64,000 nt of DNA from positions 275,837 through 339,836 of the forward strand of contig NZ_JAVFWN010000005.1 in assembly GCF_030929495.1 (NCBI RefSeq), in the 5' to 3' direction. A model generated the notes under the pieces. It worked only from the letters and a program-made list of their open reading frames with translations. It ran no database searches and was not told the DNA's origin. Position 1 is the stretch's first letter; each line of letters opens with the position of its first letter. The position numbers and the translations under genes are program-made. Shown here piece after piece: positions 57,384-64,000 of the stretch. This stretch comes from Nocardioides sp. LHD-245. Its GTDB lineage: Bacteria > Actinomycetota > Actinomycetes > Propionibacteriales > Nocardioidaceae.

Positions 57384-58789
57384 AGGGATTCCAGTCTTAC
57401 GACGTTCGCCTTGTAACTAGAGAGCAACTCGATCGAATGAGTGGCAATAAAGAACTGCACAGGCGCATCGTTCGTCACCTTAAGGAGGGAATCGACGATG
57501 CGTCGTTGCCATTTCACATTCAGACTGAGCTCCGGCTCGTCAATGAGGAACAATCTTGACCCCTGACGCGCGAGAAGCGCGTTGCAGAGCAAGAGCACGA
57601 GTTGCCGCTCTCCAGAGGAAAGTTGCAAGGGCATTAGCCGATCATCAGCCGTGAGAATCTGCAATCCGGTCCGCGGCGAGAACGCCATTTGTTTGTCATT
57701 CAAGAAGCCGTTAGTCTCCGTCAAGAACGTCGAAATCAGAGACTGAGCATCCTCAAGTGCGTCGAGGCGTGCGTCGATCGTAGAGAGATAGGGGACAAGC
57801 ACCTCTTCGGCAATGCCAGCGTTTTCGTCGGCAAGCAATTCGAGGGTGTCATAGAAGCGGCGGTCAGGAAATTCGGGAACAAGCCGCAACTCCTCATACG
57901 GCCGGCTGCGTTCGCCGAGTTCGATTATTCGAGCCTTCAACGAGTCCAACACGTACGGCTGGGGACCCATTTCCGGCTGCACAGCAGCCAATCTGGTGAT
58001 CACATCAAGATAGACAGCGTTGGCGTTGGCCGACCCGCTTTGGGTTCCGCCGATTGTCATCTGCCGCAAGATCTCGTTGGCACGTGAGATCGACATCTGC
58101 AGTTCGGCAGCGACATTGCTGTTCTCAACACCCTCGGCACTCTGCTCCGTGCGGGTCCAGTGGGCATGCTCCCGCAATCGGCGTTCCTTGGCGGTCTCGT
58201 CAAGATCATCGTTGTAGATGTTTCGATCGTCAGCCAAGAAATAAGGCCGAGCGCCAAGATTTGCTAGCATTTCGAGGTAAACCAAACGCGACGCTGATCT
58301 TTCAGCCTCATCTTTCAATTCCTTCGGCAAATGAGAAAGATTAGCGCGAAGAGTATCCAGATCCCAATCGCTCAGCGCTCCTTTTGAAGTAGGCCATTCG
58401 CCGTGCGAAATTGCCTGCCCCGATCGATCCCGAACGACGATGGAGTACGGGCCTGCGACGGGGGCCGGCCGACTAGCCTCGATGCTCGAGCCATCCTCCA
58501 GGTGCACCAGGAAATTCTTGAACGGAATCTTTGCGATTCTAGATCGATGATGACGGTCGGCGGCCGGCGACAGCAGGTGCCAAAGCAAACGAAGGATTGT
58601 CGTTTTGCCCTTGCCGTTATCGCCGTAGAAAAGAACCAGTCGGTCGGTTCGGGCACCCTCGGGGACGAGAACCCTGTACGAGTACCGACCAAAAAGTTCT
58701 ACGACCTCAAGACTCCTCACCAGCGGCGGGAGTCGAGGTGCTGGCGCTGAAGCTTCGGTCTCTACCTGCTCGAGTTCTGACGCAGTCAT
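57380..58789 (-). CDS. AAA ATPase, AriA-like (PARIS)
   Basis: Predicted 469-aa ABC/SMC-type ATPase (AAA_15/AAA_21 class). It has Walker A YGDNGKGKTTILRLL (about 55-63), the signature LSSGERQLVLLL (about 390), Walker B LFLIDEPELSLN (about 413) and the His switch IATHS (about 450), with a helical insertion between. Length, order and overlap with the DUF4435 gene fit AriA. AriA-AriB assemble into a complex that senses phage anti-restriction proteins and releases AriB. The ATG is preceded by GAGAGGGG. A stand-alone OLD-like pair is the main alternative. Confidence 0.8.
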   Translation of the reverse strand: MTASELEQVETEASAPAPRLPPLVRSLEVVELFGRYSYRVLVPEGARTDRLVLFYGDNGKGKTTILRLLWHLLSPAADRHHRSRIAKIPFKNFLVHLEDGSSIEASRPAPVAGPYSIVVRDRSGQAISHGEWPTSKGALSDWDLDTLRANLSHLPKELKDEAERSASRLVYLEMLANLGARPYFLADDRNIYNDDLDETAKERRLREHAHWTRTEQSAEGVENSNVAAELQMSISRANEILRQMTIGGTQSGSANANAVYLDVITRLAAVQPEMGPQPYVLDSLKARIIELGERSRPYEELRLVPEFPDRRFYDTLELLADENAGIAEEVLVPYLSTIDARLDALEDAQSLISTFLTETNGFLNDKQMAFSPRTGLQILTADDRLMPLQLSSGERQLVLLLCNALLARQGSRLFLIDEPELSLNVKWQRRIVDSLLKVTNDAPVQFFIATHSIELLSSYKANVVRLESL

Positions 58790-59127
58790 ATGTTTCCCCT
58801 CTCGCGTACCTGTTGACCTTAACGTCTAGGCATCCGGTTCGCAGATGTTCCCTCTGATGTGCCTGGCTACTGCGCCAGCCGCGTTCCGCGGCTGCTAGTC
58901 GTGGAGGTTCGCGACTGGGGTACGGACTCGAGCAGCGCTATGTCAGCGGACCATCCCACTCCTCGCCCCTGCAAACGACCAGGAACCAGATTGGTGCTCG
59001 GCGACCAAGGGGTTCGCTGCACCTACGGGTGTCAGCACCGACCTAGCCCTTTCCGCCGCCTTTGGGGCAGTCGCCTTTCCAACCGCACCCCTTGGGCGGC
59101 GAGCTTCGACCGGCCTACGCTGCCAAG
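58790..59127. other. 338-bp gap upstream of the PARIS-like pair
   Basis: Holds the promoter of the minus-strand ATPase gene and of the plus-strand UPF0158 gene. ORFs here lack family resemblance and biased codon use, so no gene is called. I see no repeat or RNA gene. Confidence 0.6.
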
Positions 59128-59600
59128 ATGGTTGACCTGAACGCCGTCAACATCGAGGGGTTGGCCTCGGCCCTGGCCGACCAGACCGGCTACGACCACC
59201 GGTGGCTGATCGATCCGCATAGTGGGGAGATTCTGTTCTGGACCAGCGACTGCGGCATCGACGGCGAGAACTCTGTCGACATCGACGAGCTGGACCACTT
59301 GGTCCTCATCGACCCGCTGCCGTCGTATGTCTGGCACCAGGACATGGTCGACTTCGCCGAGGGATCAGCGACCGTAGGGCGGGCGAGCGCCTCAGTCGGA
59401 CGCTTCAGGGCAAGGGCGCCTTCCGGCGCTTCGGGAACGAGCTCCATCAACGTCACCCCGACCTGGTGTCGGCGTGGCGCACCTTCAGCGACAGCCGTGC
59501 GGGAGCGCGGGCCGTGCGTTGGCTGGCCGACGAGGGGCTGGTCGACGACGACAACGCCCAGCGGTTCTGCAGGGACAACCCGGAAGCCCAGCTCCCCTGA
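59128..59600 (+). pseudogene. UPF0158 family gene with a frameshift
   Basis: ATG at 59128 (MVDLNAVNIEGLASALADQ). The first frame gives the N-terminal part through WHQDMVDFAEG. At the GGG run near 59361-59363 one base appears to be missing. The shifted frame then gives ISDRRAGERLSRTLQGKGAF and RRFGNELHQRHPDLV, ending NPEAQLP at 59600. The AFRRF stretch is the family hallmark. Function unknown. Decayed gene or sequencing error. Confidence 0.8.
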
Positions 59601-59612
59601 CCTCGACGACAG

Positions 59613-61073
59613 TCAGGTCCGCTGAATCGCCGCCCGTGCCGCCGCGGCGACGGCGAAGTCCGTGCCCTTGACCTCGCCCCACCGGGCGCGGGACGCGCCG
59701 GCCAACTGCTCGAGGACCTGGAAGGTCGGGCTCATCGACGGTGGCGGGGTGAACCGGTCACGGCCATGGCTCCACCCCAAGGCATGGAGCAGCTCCGAGG
59801 TTTCGTCGCGCCAGTGGTCGACCGGGGTCCCGCTGCCTGCCACCGCCAGGACCATCCACCCAGCCTGGCGCTCGAAGTCCTTAGTGCCGAGCGGCAGGCG
59901 ACCCACGATGTAGGCGAGCAACGCCTGCGGATCACTCGCACAGCGTCGAGCGGCCGCGGTCGGCGTGAGCTGGCCCTTGCGCACGCTGACCAAGCCGAGG
60001 GCCCGCGCGGTGCTGCGGATCTTGGCGACGGGATGGGTCATGTCCTCGCGGTTGGCCTTGCCGATCCACCACTCGGCGATGCCCGTCCGGGTGGCGATAT
60101 CCTCCACCACCGCCGGTCGGAGGTAACCGGCCGCGGTGAGCGCAACGCCGTCGTCAACGATGTCGAGGAAGGTCCGATAGGTCTCGGTGAGGCGAGCCGC
60201 CGAGCCATCGCTGAGATCCACGGGCGCGTGGGAGATCGGGCGTCCCAGGACCTCTCTCAACACTTGGACTCCACGCCGTTCCATCTGGTCGGCCAACTCG
60301 GCCAGTTCCCCGGTGACAGCGACCGGTTCAGCACCCGCCACCTCGAGCGCAGCGTTGATCTCGTCGAGGTCGAAGTGGTCGGGGTGCCAGTCGAGGGGCA
60401 GCCAGTCCCGCCCGTGCTCGGGGTCCTCGAACGACTGCGGGAGGAGGGCGTCGTCGTATCCGCTACGCACCCAGGCGGCGATCTCGTCGTAGCCCCAGAT
60501 CCCGCCACAGTCCTCCGGTGGACAGGCCATCCGCCCGGCGGTGCATCGCACCGTCGCGGGCGGGTCGGCGAGGACCGCCTCGACGACGAGCTTGTGGTCC
60601 CACCCGTCGCCGAAGTCGTACTCGTACCAGAGCTGGTCGCCCTTCTCGGCGAGGATCTGGTCGAGGCGTACGTCGGCCTCGGGCATTCCGTCGTCGCCCT
60701 CGTCGAGGTCGAACTCGGTCGCGAAGCTCGCCGAACGGGGGTCGTTGCCGGTGCGGAAACGGTGGAGATGCGAGTCGTACCACCCCATCGCGGCCTGGAT
60801 CGCGATGTGCACACGTGGCAGCGTCAGGTCGCCGGGAAGCTCCAGGCGACGCCAGATGGGCGGCTTGGCGCCGTGCAGGTCGAGCCGGACCCGGAACCCG
60901 CGCGGTCGCTCCGGCACCGGGAGGAGATCCGGCCGTTCGGCGGGCTCGAGCTTCTCGAAGATGCTGGTGACCTGGCCGCTCATCAGCGCGTCGAGGAGCG
61001 CCTTGCCCTCCTCGGGCGTGGCGCCTGCCATCAGCTGCTTCACGAGGTGCTGGATGTCGGTCTTTTCAACCAC
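59613..61073 (-). CDS. Plasmid pRiA4b ORF-3 family protein
   Basis: Predicted 486-aa protein. The pRiA4b ORF-3 domain (about 55-225) has FRVRLDLHGAKPPIWRRLELPGDLTL, HIAIQAAMGWYDSHLHRF, WYEYDFGDGWDHKLVVE and GGIWGYDEI. The C-terminal half is helical and of unknown role. The family is frequent on plasmids and accessory islands; function unknown. It is convergent with the UPF0158 gene, leaving 12 bp between stops, and divergent from the AlbA-type gene. Confidence 0.9.
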   Translation of the reverse strand: MVEKTDIQHLVKQLMAGATPEEGKALLDALMSGQVTSIFEKLEPAERPDLLPVPERPRGFRVRLDLHGAKPPIWRRLELPGDLTLPRVHIAIQAAMGWYDSHLHRFRTGNDPRSASFATEFDLDEGDDGMPEADVRLDQILAEKGDQLWYEYDFGDGWDHKLVVEAVLADPPATVRCTAGRMACPPEDCGGIWGYDEIAAWVRSGYDDALLPQSFEDPEHGRDWLPLDWHPDHFDLDEINAALEVAGAEPVAVTGELAELADQMERRGVQVLREVLGRPISHAPVDLSDGSAARLTETYRTFLDIVDDGVALTAAGYLRPAVVEDIATRTGIAEWWIGKANREDMTHPVAKIRSTARALGLVSVRKGQLTPTAAARRCASDPQALLAYIVGRLPLGTKDFERQAGWMVLAVAGSGTPVDHWRDETSELLHALGWSHGRDRFTPPPSMSPTFQVLEQLAGASRARWGEVKGTDFAVAAAARAAIQRT

Positions 61074-61089
61074 GGCGGACAGTCAAGCA

Positions 61090-61146
61090 CAGTGAGGGTC
61101 ACTGACACTCACTGAACTACAGTGATGCGCGATTGAGGTACAGTGA
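61090..61146. promoter_or_regulatory. Cluster of CAGTGA/TCACTG repeats
   Basis: Five copies in 57 bp: CAGTGA at 61090, TCACTG at 61099 and 61109, CAGTGA at 61120 and 61141. Two pairs form perfect dyads, CAGTGA-ggg-TCACTG (61090-61104) and TCACTG-aacta-CAGTGA (61109-61125). They occupy the divergent promoter between the pRiA4b-type gene and the AlbA/Schlafen-type gene and look like a multi-site operator. Confidence 0.7.
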
Positions 61147-61190
61147 GCAAGCTAGTGATGCTGTAGGTGCGCCCTGAAGGGAGACGACGG

Positions 61191-62879
61191 TTGGAATCGG
61201 GGAAGCTCGAATCCGTGGTGGCGCGTCTCCGCAGGCAGGCGACCGACGATGCCGAAGTCGAGGTCAAGGCATGCGGCGGAGGCCTGGGCGCCAACGTCTG
61301 GGACACGGTCAGCGCCTTCGCCAACACGCACGGCGGCTACCTGCTGCTCGGGCTCGACGAAGCCGACGGGTTCGTCCCGGCCAGAGGATTCAATCTGGAC
61401 CGCGTTCGCGACCAGTTCGTCGAAGGCATCGGCGATGGCGGCAGCGATGGTCGGCTGGCAATGCCACCGTCCTATGACCTGGAGCGGCACCTGGTCGATG
61501 GCGCCCCCGTGCTGCTCATCTCGATCGCCGAGAACGACCTGGGGACCAAGCCTTGCTACGTCAGGGCCAAGGGGGTCCAGGGGGGCAGCTACAAGCGAGT
61601 CGACGACAAGGACATCAAGCTGTCGACGACCGAGCTCTTCGAGATGCAACGCGCACTCACTCCCCAGGAGTCGGACCGCACGCCGATCCCGGAGGCGGAA
61701 ATCACCGACCTCGACCCAGTGCTCGTTGAAAGGCTCATCGACCTGAAGCGGGAATCCAAGGCTCTTCGAGGCGCGGAGGACCGGACTGCTCAGCTCGCTC
61801 GCCTGAACGCCACGACCAAGGACGGCGTCGTCAGGCTTGCCGGGCTGGTCGTTGCCGGAATCTATCCTCAACAGTTCCTCCCCCGGCTCCTGATCGACGT
61901 GACGGTGCACCCCACCAACGAGAAGTCGATGCCGGGGGCCAAGGTTCGGTTCCTCGACCGCGTCTCTTGCGAGGGGCCACTTCCCGAGGCGATCGACCAA
62001 GCAGTGCAGGCCGTGGCTCGCAACTTGCGGACGTACTCCGTTGTCGAGGGCACCGCACGAGAGAACCACCTCGAGATCCCGCGGGAGGTGCTGCGTGAAG
62101 CGATCGCCAACGCCGTGGTTCATCGCGAGTACCACGAGCTGTTCCGCGGCCAGCCCGTGACTGTCGACGTCTTCCCCGACCGTGTCGTCGTCACCAACCC
62201 GGGCGGTCTATGGGGCGGCAAGACCTTGGAGAACTTGGATGACGGCACATCGAGGTGTCGCAACCAGACTCTGATGCAACTCCTGCAGAGCGTGCCGTTT
62301 CCGAGCGGAGCAGGACTGACGGTCGAAGGCCAGGGCGGCGGGGTCAAGTTGATGATCCACGAGATGGAGGCCCACGCTCTGGACCGGCCGCGGTTCCGGG
62401 CGAGCGCCGACCAGGTCACCGTGGAACTCCGCCGGCACGGGGCGGAGATCCCAGCGCTGAGGAGCTGGCTTCGCGATCTCACTGACCGGCAGCTCAGCGC
62501 GCTCGAGGATGCGGCGCTGCTGATGGCCAGGAGGGAGGGGACGGTTTCCGTCTCCCGGGTCCGAGCCGATCTCCGGATCGACTCCGACGATGCCCGAGAG
62601 CTTCTGACGGAGCTCGTCAATGTGGGGCTACTACGAGAGATCGGCAATGAGGAGTACGAGCTCTGGAGTCTTGAGCCTGCGCTGCGCCCGTCCGAGCGGG
62701 AGGTTCTGAACGCGCTTGACGACTCCCGCCCGCTTGATGTCAACGAACTGGCGGCCGTCCTCGGGAAGTCACCGAACGCGCTTCGACCGATCCTGCGGAA
62801 ACTGGTGACCATGGGTCGCGTCAGCGCGACAGCTCCGCCAACAAGCCGTCATCGCCGCTACCTTCGCGCATCGACGTAG
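61191..62879 (+). CDS. AlbA_2/Schlafen-like regulator with HATPase-like and winged-helix C-terminus
   Basis: Predicted 562-aa protein. The N-terminal AlbA_2 domain has AEVEVKACGGGLGANVWDTVSAFANTHGGYLLLGL and an aromatic SYKRVDD segment. The middle HATPase_c_4-type domain reads REVLREAIANAVVHREYHE, VTNPGGLWGG and GQGGGVKLM. Two winged-helix-like segments close it (SVSRVRADLRIDSDDARELLTELV and LDVNELAAVLGKSPNALRPILRKL). Relatives are predicted transcriptional regulators or defence-associated proteins. The TTG at 61191 was chosen for its GAAGGGAG site; a GTG at 61167 is in frame. It may bind the CAGTGA repeats upstream. Confidence 0.85.
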   Translation: MESGKLESVVARLRRQATDDAEVEVKACGGGLGANVWDTVSAFANTHGGYLLLGLDEADGFVPARGFNLDRVRDQFVEGIGDGGSDGRLAMPPSYDLERHLVDGAPVLLISIAENDLGTKPCYVRAKGVQGGSYKRVDDKDIKLSTTELFEMQRALTPQESDRTPIPEAEITDLDPVLVERLIDLKRESKALRGAEDRTAQLARLNATTKDGVVRLAGLVVAGIYPQQFLPRLLIDVTVHPTNEKSMPGAKVRFLDRVSCEGPLPEAIDQAVQAVARNLRTYSVVEGTARENHLEIPREVLREAIANAVVHREYHELFRGQPVTVDVFPDRVVVTNPGGLWGGKTLENLDDGTSRCRNQTLMQLLQSVPFPSGAGLTVEGQGGGVKLMIHEMEAHALDRPRFRASADQVTVELRRHGAEIPALRSWLRDLTDRQLSALEDAALLMARREGTVSVSRVRADLRIDSDDARELLTELVNVGLLREIGNEEYELWSLEPALRPSEREVLNALDDSRPLDVNELAAVLGKSPNALRPILRKLVTMGRVSATAPPTSRHRRYLRAST

Positions 62880-63038
62880 CCCGTTCGGCATTTCCAGAGC
62901 GCGGTGACGTCCGCGTGGATCTCTGACGTCGGAGAGGTCAGCGGCGAGCGGCAGCAGACAACGGTCAGCGACTTTGCTGATTCGTCTCCGCTCCCACGGC
63001 CGTAGTGGCACGCTCCAGCGAGGGGCAGGGAGGCAACG

Positions 63039-63856
63039 GTGACTGACTGGATCGCGCGACGGTGGGCCAGGTACGGCCACGAGCGGCTGTACGCCGAGAC
63101 GCCGGGCGGGACGGCGCTTGGCTACTACGACGTGAAGACGGGTCGTTACCACTCGGACGATCTGTCGAACCTGCCGATGCTGCAGCACCGCAGCCGGCCA
63201 CAACGATGCCGGCCGCCCCTGCTCCACCGACCTGGCACGACATCAGCGCGAACCGAGCAGGAGCCGCCGCACGGGAGCGCGCGATGGCGGAGCGCGAGGC
63301 CCAAGGCACGTTCAAGCATGTCCTCTCACGGCTCGTCGGCGCCCGCACCGAGGAGCGCTCGTGGCGGGTCGGTGCCGACGGTGAGGAGGCTGTCGCCGCC
63401 CGGCTCCTGGCCCTCGGACCGGCGTGGCGGGTCCTGCACGCCGTACGCGTGGGCGAGCGCGGCTCGGACATCGACCACGTCGTGGTCGGCCCGCCCGGGG
63501 TCTTCACCGTCAACGCGAAGCACCTTCCGGACGCATCGATCTGGGTGGGAGGCGACACCTTCATGGTCAACGGGCAGCGAGTGCCCTACATCCGCAACAG
63601 CCGGCACGAGGCGCGACGGGCCGCGCGACTCCTTACCGAACATGCCGGCTTGCCGGTGACCGCGGCCGGTGTGATCGCGGTGATGGGAGCCCGGAAGGGC
63701 TTCAAGGTCCGGGCTCAACCCGAGGACGGCGCTGTCGTCGTCGTAATGCGCCGTCGGATCAGTCACTACCTGCTGTCCCAGCCGCATCGTTTGTCGCCGC
63801 GCGAGGTCGATGCTGTCTACGACATCGCCCGGCGATCGACGACCTGGCAGACCTAA
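63039..63856 (+). pseudogene. NERD-domain nuclease gene with a frameshift
   Basis: The GTG at 63039 (GGGAGG site) opens a frame with ARYGHERLYAETPGGTALGYYDVKTGRYHSDDL. Near 63175-63200 homology switches frame and continues in the one ending at 63856. There PTWHDISANRAGAAARERAM leads into the NERD nuclease core (WRVGADGEEAVAARL, HAVRVGERGSDIDHVVVGPPGVFTVNAKH). The split is best explained by one indel. It is the third frameshifted gene in this region. Intact homologues in the genus are single ORFs as far as I recall. Confidence 0.78.
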
Positions 63857-63927
63857 CTGAGGCGGACGGGGACGTCCACGCGGACAGAGCCCCGCGGGGT
63901 GGTGGGCTTTGAGGTGATCCTCGGTGC

Positions 63928-64000
63928 CTACACGTCGCTGCTCTCGATGGCGGCGACGGGGTCAGTATCGCTGGTGTCGTAGAGCTTGGCCATGGACCCT
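63928..64000 (-). CDS. C-terminal end of a minus-strand gene (partial)
   Basis: The minus-strand frame entering at the window edge reads GSMAKLYDTSDTDPVAAIESSDV and stops at 63928-63930, with G/C-biased third positions. It could be the tail of a larger gene outside the window. Too short to assign. Confidence 0.3.
   Translation of the reverse strand, partial: GSMAKLYDTSDTDPVAAIESSDV

Overview
This 64 kb window is high-GC actinobacterial chromosome, most like a Nocardioides-type member of the Propionibacteriales. That placement is inference from codon use, the many GTG/TTG starts and family content. The anchor is the conserved origin-proximal cell-wall and signalling block: fhaA-fhaB-pstP-rodA-pbpA-pknA-pknB on the plus strand, followed by a DUF881 gene, crgA, a rhomboid protease gene and ppiA. 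In relatives this block lies close to dnaA-gyrA.

Layout. (1) 1-8.7 kb: a conserved but functionally obscure cluster of MTA phosphorylase, zinc-insert epimerase, GT-C-like membrane protein, GT2, DUF2064 transferase, SAM methyltransferase, membrane-fused molybdopterin oxidoreductase and a two-component system, mostly in overlapping genes. (2) 8.9-22.4 kb: tRNA-Leu(CAG) and the fha/pstP/rodA/pbpA/pkn block. It carries a possible RNA switch over the pknA ribosome binding site, thrombospondin-type repeats on PknB, an internally duplicated CrgA, a DnaA-box-like cluster and a 188-bp palindrome. (3) 22.5-44.5 kb: a catabolic island. It has a peptide-type ABC importer, two Old-Yellow-Enzyme-type oxidoreductases, maleate isomerase, hydantoinase/dihydroorotase-like amidohydrolase, PrpD, cyclase, CaiB/BaiF CoA-transferase, CitE-like lyase, DUF2848, CMD, hydrolase, SDR, IclR regulator and MFS transporter. 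Three promoter regions share a 25-bp operator-like element. The right edge carries a chimeric pseudogene built from pieces of SURF1 and of the gene at the left edge. (4) 44.8-54.6 kb: collagen-like surface protein, LAL-type LuxR regulator, DUF3817, SURF1, a FadR-type regulator with a fatty-acid hydroxylase, an MBL-fold hydrolase, a lipoprotein and a secreted S33 peptidase. (5) 54.8-64 kb: an accessory/defence island opening with an integrase remnant. It holds a lower-GC AAA ATPase plus DUF4435/TOPRIM pair that fits the PARIS (AriA/AriB) anti-phage system, an AlbA/Schlafen-type regulator with a repeat-rich promoter, a pRiA4b ORF-3 protein, and three genes broken by single frameshifts (YhcG-type nuclease, UPF0158, NERD nuclease).

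How the parts work together. Region 2 couples Ser/Thr phosphorylation (PknA/PknB, reversed by PstP, read by FhaA/FhaB) to peptidoglycan synthesis (RodA/PbpA) and division (CrgA). Region 3 looks like one regulon for import, ring opening, isomerisation, CoA activation and carbon-carbon cleavage of an unidentified small acid or cyclic amide. All gene calls come from reading the sequence; no database search was run.
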